Shown here: positions 1-9,600 of the stretch, piece after piece | How the letters are laid out: each line of letters begins with the position of its first letter | How positions within the stretch are numbered: position 1 is the first letter of the stretch | Source: JBCCCJ01 sp039029315 | Lineage (GTDB): Bacteria > Bacteroidota > Bacteroidia > J057 | Reading direction: 5' to 3' | Assembly (NCBI GenBank): GCA_039029315.1 | Contig: JBCCGK010000172.1 | Location: 1 to 16,321, forward strand | DNA length: 16,321 nucleotides | Notes under the pieces: model-generated | Seen by the model: only the letters and a program-made list of their open reading frames with translations | Told to the model about the DNA's origin: nothing | Database searches by the model: none | Translations under genes and position numbers: made by a program

Positions 1-240
1 AATATTTTCTCCCCAAATCAGGATGGGATCAATGATGAATTTGCCGTCAGGTACACTGGAAAGGAGGCATACTCCCTCGTTGTGCAGGACAGATGGGGGA
101 GAACCGTCTTCGAAGCTGAAGGGCCCTCTTCTACCTGGGATGGACAAGTCGGCAATAATTCTGCCCCAGAAGGAGTCTATTTCTACATGCTCAAAGTTGG
201 CTCAGAGGAATATTCTGGCAATGTCACTTTGCTTCGATAA
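1..240 (+). CDS. C-terminal end of a T9SS-secreted protein (gliding-type sorting domain), 5' truncated
   Basis: Only the last 79 codons and the TAA stop lie in the window; the reading frame is open from base 1. The peptide opens with NIFSPNQDGINDEF, the signature of the gliding motility-associated C-terminal domain (CHU_C type), and continues with the family's RWGRTVF, TWDG and PEGVYFYML blocks before ending in a short beta strand, VTLLR. This domain targets large exported proteins (adhesins, enzymes, cell-surface polymers) through the Bacteroidota type IX secretion system. What the cargo part does cannot be said, because it lies upstream of the window. The domain ends at the protein C-terminus, as expected, and a strong hairpin terminator follows about 35 bases later, so this is the end of a transcription unit. 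Confidence 0.9.
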   Translation, partial: NIFSPNQDGINDEFAVRYTGKEAYSLVVQDRWGRTVFEAEGPSSTWDGQVGNNSAPEGVYFYMLKVGSEEYSGNVTLLR

Positions 241-274
241 AGTAGAGGAAACGATCCTCTGACCAAACATTCAC

Positions 275-318
275 AAACAAATCCTCCCAGGCAATTAAGC
301 CCGGGGGGATTTGTTTTT
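275..318 (+). terminator. Rho-independent terminator after the T9SS cargo gene
   Basis: Positions 275-288 (AAACAAATCCTCCC) pair with 303-316 over 14 bp, with one T-G wobble at 285/306. A short inner helix, GGC 290-292 with GCC 299-301, sits within the loop. The 3' arm runs straight into a T-rich tract (314-318). It closes the gene ending at 240. Confidence 0.85.
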
Positions 319-372
319 CTATAGGAAATTCCAGCGGTTATTTCCTATTTCTCGTCTTGAGAAAAAAACATC

Positions 373-1029
373 ATGAAAAATCTCCTTTCTATTCCCCTGA
401 TATTCATCCTTGGATTGCTCATTAGTTGCCAGGATGATCCGCCTCCGGTCCCAATACCTGGCGCAGTTCCGACAGATTGGGTAGATTTTTCGAATTTGAA
501 GATCGGCCAGACGACCACATTCATTTTGTACCTATCCGATTGCTCACAATTGGAAGAAGAATTCACTTTTACTGGAGACACTCTGGTCCTGGAAGTGATA
601 GATCAAAACGGTCAGCTGCATTTACAAGAATCGCTTACCAGAGGTTCAAGTGGATATGAGCCCAGTAATGAGGCAGTCAGGTATCCTGTAGAGAGTAAAG
701 ATGGTATAGCTTTGCTACCAGATCGCCAATCTTCCTCTTTGTTTTTCTTTTATGCAAATGATACCCTTCGATTGAATCCGACTCAAACAGAACCCCTCAA
801 ACAGGATGGCTGTCAATTGGTTCTGGATAAAGCTCCCTTTATTGGAAATGATATTGGGTTTGTTTCAGATTTCGCATTCGGAGATGTCCATCTCAAAGAA
901 AAAATTGCTGTGTCTTGTGAGCCATATTTTGATCTGGATGCCTATCTATTGTACGATGCACGTCATCTCTATATGAGTCACAAAATCATGGAAGAGAGGA
1001 TACTCGGCTGGATCGCATTGCAAGATTAA
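373..1029 (+). CDS. Small hypothetical lipoprotein
   Basis: 218 residues. Residues 1-18 form a short basic-hydrophobic signal peptide ending in a lipobox (LLISC), so Cys19 should be lipidated and the protein anchored in the envelope. QDDPP right after the cysteine resembles the acidic tract that sends many Bacteroidota lipoproteins to the outer surface; that destination is an inference. The mature part is mostly predicted beta strand with three further cysteines (57, 147, 182) and no recognisable catalytic motif. I do not recognise the family. It stands alone between the upstream terminator and a convergent peptidase gene. The two stop codons are only five bases apart and I see no hairpin between them. 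No clear Shine-Dalgarno; an A-rich leader precedes the ATG. Confidence 0.8.
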   Translation: MKNLLSIPLIFILGLLISCQDDPPPVPIPGAVPTDWVDFSNLKIGQTTTFILYLSDCSQLEEEFTFTGDTLVLEVIDQNGQLHLQESLTRGSSGYEPSNEAVRYPVESKDGIALLPDRQSSSLFFFYANDTLRLNPTQTEPLKQDGCQLVLDKAPFIGNDIGFVSDFAFGDVHLKEKIAVSCEPYFDLDAYLLYDARHLYMSHKIMEERILGWIALQD

Positions 1030-1034
1030 TTGTT

Positions 1035-2861
1035 TTATTGCTGACTGGATATCCAGGCTTTGTATAGCTCGTTTTGTTTCTTTTTTCGTTTTCCGGCGGG
1101 TGCCAAGCGAAACTTCTTGGGAGAAAATGCCGCCTTGTATTCAATCGTGATCTCTTTCATCGACAAATAGCTGATTACCTTCATATTTACCTGATCCCCA
1201 ATCTTGAGGTTGCTCAGGTATTCATCTAACGATATCTTTTCAATCTGTTGCCCATCTACTTCCAGAATGAGGTCATTTTCTCCTAATCCTGCATGGTAGG
1301 CATCGCTACCTGGACTGACTTTTCTGACCAGAAGTCCCTGGCTGATTTCTTCTGATCTGAGTATTCCGAGCGCTCGACTCCCAGCTCTGCTATCCTTTAT
1401 CGTCAATTCCAGGCCAAAGGGATCAAAAAGTTGTTGATAGTTGATCGGTTCGGCTCCATGAACATAGGCATCAAAAAAATCTTGCCAGGACTGCCCGGTC
1501 AAGGTCTCCATGGCTTTCTGAATTCCATCCTCGGGAACCCCTTCTTGTTGCTGGTAATAAGTCTGAAACAGATATCGAAATACATCATCCAGGCTGGTTT
1601 TTCCATCTGTTCTGGCACGAAGGCTTAGATCCAATAATAAACCAACACGATGCCCCAAGGTATAATAGGAAATTTGATGATCTGGATGCTTATAAGGAGA
1701 TGCGTCCAGCCAACTGTCAAAACTGGAAGCTGACGGGGAGACAATATAACTGGCATAAGAATTCTCCAGGCTTTCGATGGTGTTGGATTGCTGCTGAAGA
1801 AAATTCTCCTCTGTATACAGACCTGCTCGCAAGAGTGTAAGATGAGTGTAATAGGAGGTTACTCCTTCCGTAAACCAATGTAGACTCGTGTACTGAGGGG
1901 CAGAATAGTCGTAGGGCCACAGAGCAGCAGGCCGAATGCGTTTGACATTCCATACATGCCAAAATTCGTGGCTACTGATGCCCATTATTCCAGCGACTGT
2001 CTTTTCGGGCGTTTGGGAAATATTTGCTGGCAGTGCAAAACTGGCTGACTTTGCATGTTCGACCGCATGTCGCATTCTATAGGGAAGCAATCGATAGATG
2101 AAATGGAATTCATCAAATGGAAAGCCGCCAAAAATAGCCGCTTGTTCTTTGCACATGCTGGATAGGGCCTGACTCACAGCTTCTTCTGTTTTTTCATTCC
2201 CTTGATAATCTCCCTGGAAATGGACATAAAAGGTTGTCTGGTCAATTTTGAAAGAAAACTGCTCCATTTTTGGTGAAAAAACCGTGGGAGAATCGGCAAA
2301 TTCATGATAGGATTCTGCCGTATAGATCCCATGCGCCGATTGGGACAAAGCCGTTGCAGCCTTCCAGGAAGGAGGCAAATCCGGAATCCGCAATTCTACA
2401 TTTCCTCCATACCTGCCAGGAACAAACATGAAGAGGTTGACCGGATTAAAATAAATTTCCTGTGTATTGAAATAACTCGATCCAGCTCCTTGATTGTTGG
2501 CAAAATATCTATAAGATACCGTCAGTTGATCCAACTGTCCATGGATAACCCGCCAGGTATTCGTATTGATCTTGTGCCACTTCAAAGGCTGATTTTTTCC
2601 ATCCCTGGCTTCAAAGTGAGATACAGCTCCTGCATAATCCTGAAGATAGTATCGTCCAGGGCGCCATGCTGGCAATACAAAATCCGTATAACTAGCGAAT
2701 TGTGTTGCAACAGTTGCTTCAATTACATATGTATGCGTATTCGGCGACAACCATCTGAGTGTATATTCGTAATCAGCGCCAACAGAGGGATTCAGCAAAC
2801 AAATACTGACTGCGAGGGTCAGGAAGAAAGATCGAAAGAAGAGGGCAAAGCCAGATTGCAT
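1035..2861 (-). CDS. M61 family metallopeptidase (glycyl-aminopeptidase type) with C-terminal PDZ domain, exported
   Basis: 608 residues from the chosen ATG at 2861. That start gives a signal peptide (MQSGFALFFRSFFLTLAVSI, cleavage likely near SVGA-DY); the frame is open to an ATG at 2921, which would add 20 residues and overlap the divergent gene, so I prefer the shorter form. M61 marks in order: an N-terminal beta domain (about 30-190); the zinc motif HEFWH at 298-302, followed by VWNVKRIRP; the third ligand Glu332 in WFTEGVTSYY; then ISYYTLGHRVGLLLDL. A PDZ domain covers about 495-575 (VRKVSPGSDAYHAGL). The tail is lysine-rich. Family members are zinc peptidases that remove N-terminal residues; a periplasmic or envelope role here is inferred from the signal peptide. 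Function assignment is firm at family level, substrate unknown. Confidence 0.92.
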   Translation of the reverse strand: MQSGFALFFRSFFLTLAVSICLLNPSVGADYEYTLRWLSPNTHTYVIEATVATQFASYTDFVLPAWRPGRYYLQDYAGAVSHFEARDGKNQPLKWHKINTNTWRVIHGQLDQLTVSYRYFANNQGAGSSYFNTQEIYFNPVNLFMFVPGRYGGNVELRIPDLPPSWKAATALSQSAHGIYTAESYHEFADSPTVFSPKMEQFSFKIDQTTFYVHFQGDYQGNEKTEEAVSQALSSMCKEQAAIFGGFPFDEFHFIYRLLPYRMRHAVEHAKSASFALPANISQTPEKTVAGIMGISSHEFWHVWNVKRIRPAALWPYDYSAPQYTSLHWFTEGVTSYYTHLTLLRAGLYTEENFLQQQSNTIESLENSYASYIVSPSASSFDSWLDASPYKHPDHQISYYTLGHRVGLLLDLSLRARTDGKTSLDDVFRYLFQTYYQQQEGVPEDGIQKAMETLTGQSWQDFFDAYVHGAEPINYQQLFDPFGLELTIKDSRAGSRALGILRSEEISQGLLVRKVSPGSDAYHAGLGENDLILEVDGQQIEKISLDEYLSNLKIGDQVNMKVISYLSMKEITIEYKAAFSPKKFRLAPAGKRKKKQNELYKAWISSQQ

Positions 2862-2895
2862 AAAGTAAGTTATTGACTTAGAAGAAAAGGAAAAC

Positions 2896-3477
2896 ATGAA
2901 AATACAGAAAAAAGCCTTCAAACGTGTCTTGGGAGTTCTGGCACTTTGGGGAGTCCTTCATATTGGCATCATCATCATAGATGGATTGTGGGACACAAGC
3001 CAAAAGGCTGATGTGGCCATTGTCCTGGGAAGTAAGGTGAACGAAAATGGAGAATTGTCCGAACGATTGCGGGCCCGTGTCATGGCAGGACTATCCGCCT
3101 ATAAGGAAGGACAGGTGAGTCGCCTGCTTGTCAGCGGAGGGCTTGGAAAAGAAGGACACAATGAAGCCTTGGTCATGAAACAGTTTTTGATGGAAGAAGG
3201 AGTGCCAGAACAACATATTCTGACAGATTCTGCTGGCAATACTACTGCTCTCACTGCCCAAAATAGCCAGACCATCATGCAGGACAAAGGTCTTTCCTCT
3301 GCAATCATTGTTTCTCACTACTTTCATGTGACCCGAGCCAAACTGGCCTGTCGACAATCAGGCATCAAGCTGGTTGGAAGCAGGCATGCAAAGATGCCAC
3401 CACAATGGCGTGAATTGTATTCAATTCCAAGAGAGGTATTGGCCTATTATGTGTACCTCATTCGGGGGATGAAATAG
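2896..3477 (+). CDS. SanA/YdcF-like DUF218 protein, membrane anchored
   Basis: 193 residues. A basic N-terminus and one hydrophobic helix (about 11-30) anchor it in the inner membrane with the domain facing out. The DUF218 core follows: DVAIVLGSKVNENGELSERL (39-58), the strand LLVSGG (77-82), the acidic EA (90-91) in front of the helix, GVPEQHILTDSAGNTT (102-117) and VSHYFHVTRAKLACRQSG (139-156). SanA homologues affect envelope permeability, including vancomycin exclusion at high temperature in E. coli; the molecular activity of the family is not settled. An AAAAGGA stretch 4-10 bases before the ATG is a plausible ribosome site. It is divergent from the M61 peptidase with 34 bases between the chosen starts. 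No terminator is evident downstream. Confidence 0.9.
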   Translation: MKIQKKAFKRVLGVLALWGVLHIGIIIIDGLWDTSQKADVAIVLGSKVNENGELSERLRARVMAGLSAYKEGQVSRLLVSGGLGKEGHNEALVMKQFLMEEGVPEQHILTDSAGNTTALTAQNSQTIMQDKGLSSAIIVSHYFHVTRAKLACRQSGIKLVGSRHAKMPPQWRELYSIPREVLAYYVYLIRGMK

Positions 3478-3772
3478 AGAAAAGGAAGAAGGCTATTTTG
3501 TAAGAAAAAAAATCCAGAATCTGCATATAAATTCTGTCAATCTGTTCGTTCTCAATTGGGAAGGAAGAGGAAAAGAGATCAATTGTTTAATTCAGCCAAA
3601 ACTATGCCATTTATGAAGGACACTTTCCAATTCTGTGAATAAATATTTCTGGTTGAAATTGCATGACATCAATTCCAAGCCTAAATTGAAATCATCATCT
3701 CACCCACTTATTCTGCTCGGCCTGAACCGTCCATCTTTTTATTAACTCACTGAACTACAGCGCGATTGAATT
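3478..3772. other. 295-bp AT-rich intergenic region upstream of nrdJ
   Basis: No open frame with coding character, no convincing terminator and no clear TAnnTTTG box. I looked for a cobalamin riboswitch (B12 box GCCACTG and a large multi-helix leader) and for a pair of NrdR boxes (ACAnnATAT-type 16-mers) and saw neither. It must hold the nrdJ promoter, but I cannot place it. Confidence 0.5.
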
Positions 3773-6346
3773 ATGATTGACACCCAGACAACAAAGACAA
3801 AAAAAACTAGCACCCCTACTACTTACTCCTATGAAGAGGTACTTGAATCTGCCAAAGAGTATTTCAAGGGCGATGATTTGGCAGCCAATGTGTGGATAAA
3901 TAAATATGCGCTCAAGGATTCTCACGGGAACCTCTTTGACAAAACTCCACATGATATGCATCTCCGGATGGCCAAAGAAATTCACAGGATTGAGCAGAAA
4001 TATCCTAATTCTTATTCCCAGGAAGAGATCTTCGCGGCCTTAAAGAATTTTCGATATATCGTCCCACAAGGGGGACCCATGACAGGAATCGGAAATCCCT
4101 ATCAGATTGTCTCGCTCTCCAACTGTTTTGTTATCGGACATGACCAATTGGCTGATTCATATGGGGGAGTCATGAAGACAGATGAAGAACAGGTCCAATT
4201 GATGAAACGCCGCGGAGGGGTTGGCCATGACTTATCTCATATTCGCCCCAAGGGAAGTCCGGTCATGAATAGTGCGCTTACTTCTACTGGTGTAGTGCCA
4301 TTCATGGAGCGATACTCCAACTCTACCCGAGAAGTCGCTCAGGATGGCCGGCGTGGTGCACTTATGTTGTCTATCTCAATCAAGCATCCGGATGCAGAAC
4401 GATTCATCGATGCGAAGCTGGATGGAACCAAAGTAACGGGTGCCAATGTTTCTGTCAAGATCACAGACGAATTCATGAAGGCTGTTCGATCTGGCAAATC
4501 TTTCAAACAACAATATCCCATAGAAGGAAATACTCCTACCTATACATCAGACATCGACGCAAAAGAACTCTGGAAAAAGATCATTCACAATGCGTGGGCT
4601 TCTGCTGAACCGGGAGTTCTCTTCTGGGATACAGTCACACGAGAGTCCGTTCCCGATTGCTATGAAGATTTGGGATTCCGCACAGTCTCTACCAATCCTT
4701 GTGGAGAAATTCCCCTGTGTCCCTATGACAGCTGTCGATTGTTGGCGATCAACCTGTTTAGCTTTGTCAATGAGCCATTTACTGCGAAGGCCCATTTCGA
4801 TTTTGATCGGTTTAAGCAATATGTCTATATGGCACAGCGCATCATGGATGACATCGTAGATCTTGAGATGGAGAAAATCGAAAAGATTCTCGACAAGATT
4901 GATGCTGATCCCGAGGAAGAAGAAATCAAGCGGACCGAACGTCTTTTGTGGGAAAAAATCAGAACCAAATGTGCGCAGGGAAGACGAACAGGCGTTGGGA
5001 TTACAGCCGAAGGAGATATGCTGGCAGCATTGGGCTTGAGATATGGAACAGATGAAGCTCTGGACTTTTCTGTAGAAGTTCATAAAACCCTGGCGTTATC
5101 CGCCTATAGAGCGTCTGTTGATTTGGCCAAGGACAGAGGATCCTTCCCGATCTATGATACCGCTCGCGAAAAGAACAATCCATTTATCCAGCGCATCAAG
5201 GATGCTGATCCCGCGCTTTACAAAGACATGGTCAAACATGGTCGTCGAAATATTGCCCTGCTAACCATTGCCCCTACCGGAACCACAAGTCTGATGACTC
5301 AGACTACTTCCGGCATTGAGCCTGTATTCATGGTCTCCTATAAGCGTCGTCGGAAAGTCAATCCCAATGACAAGAGTGCAAAGATTGATTTTGTCGATGG
5401 TGTAGGGGATTCCTGGGAAGAATATCATGTATTCCACCACAAGTTTGTGACCTGGCTGGAGACACATGGATACGACAAAGAAGAGGTTGCAAAGATGAAT
5501 GAAGAAGAATTGACTGCCCTGGTAAAAAAATCTCCTTATTTCAAAGCTACTTCTAATGATGTAGACTGGGTAAATAAAGTAAAAATGCAGGGAGCTATTC
5601 AAAAGTGGGTGGATCATTCTATCAGTGTCACCGTGAATGTCCCCAGTGATATTTCAGAAGATATGGTCGCCAAGATTTATGAGGCAGGTTGGGAAAGCGG
5701 TTGTAAAGGGATGACCATCTACCGCGACGGATCTCGGTCTGGCGTATTAATCGCTGACTCAGACAAAGGGAAAAAGGAAGCAACAACCTCCTTTACAGAA
5801 ACAGAAGCCCCCAAGCGTCCACTAAAACTGGAAGCGCAGGTCGTTCGGTTCCAAAACGATCTGGAGAAGTGGGTAGCTGTAGTAGGCCTTCTGGATGGCA
5901 GACCTTATGAGATTTTCACTGGTCGCGGAGAAGATTCATTCTCTATTCTCTCCCATGTCAATTCTGGATGGGTTCTCAAGACCAAAGACGAACATGGCAA
6001 CACACGCTATGATTTCAGATACGAGGACAAGGATGGATACAAAATTACCATTGAAGGGCTCTCTCGTACGTTCAACAAAGAATACTGGAACTACGCCAAG
6101 CTTATCTCTGGTGTATTGAGACATGGAATGCCCTTGCCATTTGTTGTGCATTTGGTGAGCAATCTCCGCCTCGATGCAGAATATCTGAATACCTGGAAGA
6201 ACGGTGTTGCACGTGCGCTGAAACGGTTCATTCCCGATGGCACAGAAGCGATCGAAAATCAATGTCCAGAGTGTAGCGAAGCAAGTCTGACTTATCAGGA
6301 AGGTTGCCTGATCTGCACCAGTTGTGGACATTCAAAGTGTGAATAA
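3773..6346 (+). CDS. nrdJ: Class II (adenosylcobalamin-dependent) ribonucleoside reductase
   Basis: 857 residues, full length for the monomeric or dimeric B12-dependent class. It reduces ribonucleotides to deoxyribonucleotides without oxygen-dependent radical generation. Active-site residues can be placed against the Lactobacillus leichmannii enzyme: Cys118 (SLSNCFV) and Cys321 (DSCRLLAINL) as the reducing pair, and NPCGE at 308-312 with the thiyl Cys310, Asn308 and Glu312. The 11-residue spacing from Cys310 to Cys321 equals that of C408-C419. TIAPTGTTSLM (498-508) and the following SGIEP are family signatures. The C-terminus holds a zinc-ribbon-like set (C831, C834, C845, C848, C851) and ends in CGHSKC, a Cys-x4-Cys pair (851/856) like the swinging-arm thiols. 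There is no N-terminal ATP cone. A terminator follows 24 bases after the stop. No partner nrd gene is nearby. Confidence 0.96.
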   Translation: MIDTQTTKTKKTSTPTTYSYEEVLESAKEYFKGDDLAANVWINKYALKDSHGNLFDKTPHDMHLRMAKEIHRIEQKYPNSYSQEEIFAALKNFRYIVPQGGPMTGIGNPYQIVSLSNCFVIGHDQLADSYGGVMKTDEEQVQLMKRRGGVGHDLSHIRPKGSPVMNSALTSTGVVPFMERYSNSTREVAQDGRRGALMLSISIKHPDAERFIDAKLDGTKVTGANVSVKITDEFMKAVRSGKSFKQQYPIEGNTPTYTSDIDAKELWKKIIHNAWASAEPGVLFWDTVTRESVPDCYEDLGFRTVSTNPCGEIPLCPYDSCRLLAINLFSFVNEPFTAKAHFDFDRFKQYVYMAQRIMDDIVDLEMEKIEKILDKIDADPEEEEIKRTERLLWEKIRTKCAQGRRTGVGITAEGDMLAALGLRYGTDEALDFSVEVHKTLALSAYRASVDLAKDRGSFPIYDTAREKNNPFIQRIKDADPALYKDMVKHGRRNIALLTIAPTGTTSLMTQTTSGIEPVFMVSYKRRRKVNPNDKSAKIDFVDGVGDSWEEYHVFHHKFVTWLETHGYDKEEVAKMNEEELTALVKKSPYFKATSNDVDWVNKVKMQGAIQKWVDHSISVTVNVPSDISEDMVAKIYEAGWESGCKGMTIYRDGSRSGVLIADSDKGKKEATTSFTETEAPKRPLKLEAQVVRFQNDLEKWVAVVGLLDGRPYEIFTGRGEDSFSILSHVNSGWVLKTKDEHGNTRYDFRYEDKDGYKITIEGLSRTFNKEYWNYAKLISGVLRHGMPLPFVVHLVSNLRLDAEYLNTWKNGVARALKRFIPDGTEAIENQCPECSEASLTYQEGCLICTSCGHSKCE

Positions 6347-6370
6347 ATAACAAACCTTTCCTCAACATAT

Positions 6371-6404
6371 AGCCTCCTGTCGCACTGGCAGGGGGCTCTT
6401 TTTT
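6371..6404 (+). terminator. Rho-independent terminator of nrdJ
   Basis: AGCCTCCTG (6371-6379) pairs with CAGGGGGCT (6389-6397) over 9 bp with one T-G wobble and a 9-base loop, then CTTTTTT (6398-6404). Confidence 0.85.
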
Positions 6405-6581
6405 GTAGAGTGGATTGCTACTCCTTGGCATATGATAGATCGACGCCTTTTGTAAGGGAAAATTGATCTGGAAATACTCAGACCTTCTCAGTCCCTTCCC
6501 TATTCTCAGGGGACCACAAGAATCGTTACGGAATGATTGGCATAGGAGTTAGCCTGTTCTCACTAGCAAAAAGGCTTGTTC

Positions 6582-6601
6582 GATTTTTTCTCGAAAAAAT
6601 C
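6582..6601 (-). terminator. Possible AT-rich hairpin terminator for the minus-strand TPR gene
   Basis: GATTTTTT (6582-6589) pairs with AAAAAATC (6594-6601) around a CTCG loop, starting 9 bases past the minus-strand stop codon. It reads as an A-tract/T-tract hairpin on either strand but is weak because it holds only one G-C pair. The rest of 6405-6581 contains nothing I can name. Confidence 0.4.
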
Positions 6602-6609
6602 TCTCTTGA

Positions 6610-9600
6610 CTATCGCTGATAATTCTCCATCAACTCTCTGAAACGTGGATTGTTCTGATAGTATTTGTACGCTGGGTCCATTGCCAACTCCATGGTAGGA
6701 TAATCATATTGCAAGGCTAGCTCTATATTGGCAAAGAAGCGTTCATCATCCTGACGCTGCGCATAGATTTTGGCGAGAAAGCCGTATCGAAGCCCCTGTT
6801 CTGGTTTGATCTCCAGTGATTTTGTGATGTCAGAAATGGCGGCATCGTATTCCTTCTGCATAGCATAGATAAAGCCTCGATTGTACAAGGCATCGGCCTG
6901 ATAGGGATCAAATCGAATGGCAACAGAATAATCTTTGATCGCTCGATCAAAATCCCCGGCCTTGCGAGTCAGATTACCTCGATTGTTAAAGGCATCAGCA
7001 TGTTTGGGATTAATGGCGATGGCTTGATTGTAATCCAGGATAGATTTGTCAAACTGTTCCTGAATAAAATACACCTCTCCTCGCTTGTTATAGGCATCAG
7101 CATATTCTGGATTCAGGTCAATTGCCTCGCTATAAGCAGTAATTGCCTGATCATATTCCTCCAAATCCTGGTACAAGATCCCACGACTGTAATAGGCGTC
7201 GGGAATATAAGGATCAACTTTCAACGCTTGTGAAAAATCATCAAGGGCTTTGTTGACTTTGCCAATCTGCTTATACAGAAGCCCTCGCAGACAGTAGATT
7301 TCTGCGGAATCAGGATGTTGCTGAAGGACTGTATTGAAATCTGCCAAGGCCTGATTGGGATTACCTAGTTCGGTATGAATAATCCCCCTGTTCACAAAAA
7401 CATCTGCTGTTTTTTCTCCTCCCAACTCAAGTGATTTATTGTAGTTGGAGAGCGCTTCTTCGTACTGCTTGAATCGAAAGAAGTAGTTGGCCCGTTTGAG
7501 ATATCCTAAGGGTGACTGGGGAGCAATCTGAACGGCAACGTCATATTTTTCAAGTGCTTTTTCGAAATTCTGTCGTTCGAGATAGATATCTCCAAGCCCG
7601 ATATAGGCTTCTGGTCTTAAACTACCCTGAGCAATCGCCTGTTCAAAATCAGCCTGGGCCTTTCGAAGATTGCCAAGCGAAATATGTGTTTCGCCACGGT
7701 AAGCATATCCGAGACTCAACAAGGGATTCAGATCGATGGTACGATTAAAATCCTTGAGTGCATTGTTCTTGTTCCCTGTTTTGAGATGGATACGGCCCCG
7801 AGTCAAAAAGCTTTCAGCTCGGGAAGGATCTTTCCTCAGAGCAATTTCTACATCCTTCAGGGCTTCTTGGACATTATCTTCAGACAGGAGGAGCAAACTG
7901 CGTTGGTAATAAGGTTCAGCATCATTGGGGTCCATCTGCATTGCCAATGAAAAATGATGCCTGGCCGAATCAGAATCTCCTTTTGCCACCCAAACTTCCC
8001 CTTTTCTACAAAAAGCTTTTGAATTGCCCGGTTGCAATCTTAATACCTGATCAAAATCCGCCAGGGCTTGATCATATCTCTGAGCTGCCTGATGGATCAA
8101 TCCTCTGTCAAACCAGGCAGTCTCCAGTGTTGGTCTTAAGTCTACCGCTCGATTGAGGTCTGTCAAGGCCTTATCGATTTGTCCCATTCTCTGGTAGACA
8201 TAAGCCCGTTTATGAAAGGCATTAGCAGATCGCTGTTGTTTCAATACTTCCGAATACGCTTCCAGGGCTTGTTCCCATTCGGAGCGTTTGGTATAGACAT
8301 CTCCTCGGAACAACAGGGCTTCAATGTAGCCAGGGTTGGCATCAAGCGCTTCGACAATATCTGCCAGAGCATTTTGCAAATCTCCTCTACTCTCTCTCAG
8401 ACACGCTCTTCCATAATAGGCCTGAGCATACCCAGGACGCAATTGGATGGCCTTGTTATAATCATTCATCGCATCTCTGAATCGATGGATGCTGATGAAG
8501 GTTTCTGCTCTACTCAGATAAACCGGAGCCCAACCTGGATTCATCTTGAGGACTCGGCCAAAATCTGCCAGTGCGCGCTGATATCCTTCCTGCTTGTGAT
8601 ACAGGATTCCCCGACCGATCAGGGCACTAATATTGTCCCTGTCTAATCTCAAGGCTTGATTGTAATCTTTCAACGCATCGTCAAAAGATTCCATCCGAGT
8701 CAGGATACCTGCCCGATCAATATAGACCTTGGGATCTTTGGGGTTCAATTCTGCCAATTGGCTATAATAGGCCAGCGCCTGATCATACTGACCCGCTTGA
8801 TCATAACATTGTGTCAGCATCAGGGAGACCATCGCCTGGACTTCCTCTGACTCAGCAGAGATTCGCTTGAACAGATCAATCGCGGTCAGATAATCGGCTT
8901 TATGCATCCGACGCATAGCCATGGCCCAATAAATGACAGTCTCTACTTTTTGTGTAAGGAGATCCGTATTTTGATCCAACTCATCGAGGAGAATTCGTCT
9001 CATTCCACCCGTTCCATCCAAAAATAAGCGTTCGCCAGAGGTATTGGTAGAATAAAAATGGAGATCCAGGACTTCTCTGCCTGAGAGGGTATCTCTTAAA
9101 TACCACCCCCAAATCAACAAATGTGCCTGACAAGTTGCAGCAATGTCCCGGGCCTGCTGCTGATCCATTTCACAGGTCTGAAAGCGCGACTGCTCCTTGA
9201 CCTTGATCGGAATTCCTTCCAGACTGGCCATCTCTTGCAGTTTCTTAAAAACAGAAGATTTGAAGTCAGAACGCTCATCTGAACAAGTGGGATGTTCCTG
9301 AAAGGGCAACACCATGACGTGATATTTGTCATCATTTTCGGGAAACATACAATCCCAGGCTGCTGCGGGGTTCCCAACAAATACGCGCTTGATTTTTTGG
9401 CGTATTCCGGGAAACATGACACTGGTGAAGGCAAGAATTGAGATCCCTAACAGAGAGACCAGTGCTATTTTTTTGAGTCGTTGTTTCTTTTCCTGATCTT
9501 CAAACTGTAAGGGAATCGTCTCAGGCTGTTTATTTTTGTTCGGACGTTTTCGTTGAGGTTTGCGTCGAGGGGTCGTCCGTTCGGAGGGACGTTCTGCGGG

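Noticed and set aside
2304..2876. 190-codon open frame on the plus strand
   Set aside because: It lies wholly antisense to the well-supported M61 peptidase gene, and its translation has no family motifs and odd composition.
3478..3772. Cobalamin riboswitch or NrdR box pair upstream of nrdJ
   Set aside because: No B12 box, no obvious multi-helix leader and no NrdR-type repeats were found by eye.
4547..5083. 178-codon minus-strand open frame inside nrdJ
   Set aside because: nrdJ is intact with all catalytic residues here; the antisense translation is cysteine/serine-rich and unrecognisable.
6551..6576. AGCCT/AGGCT inverted repeat between nrdJ and the TPR gene
   Set aside because: Only 5 bp with a 16-base loop and no adjacent T-tract; chance-level.
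6790..8840. Periodic ~102-bp pattern that might suggest a DNA repeat array or CRISPR
   Set aside because: The period is that of 34-codon TPRs; there are no identical repeats with unique spacers.
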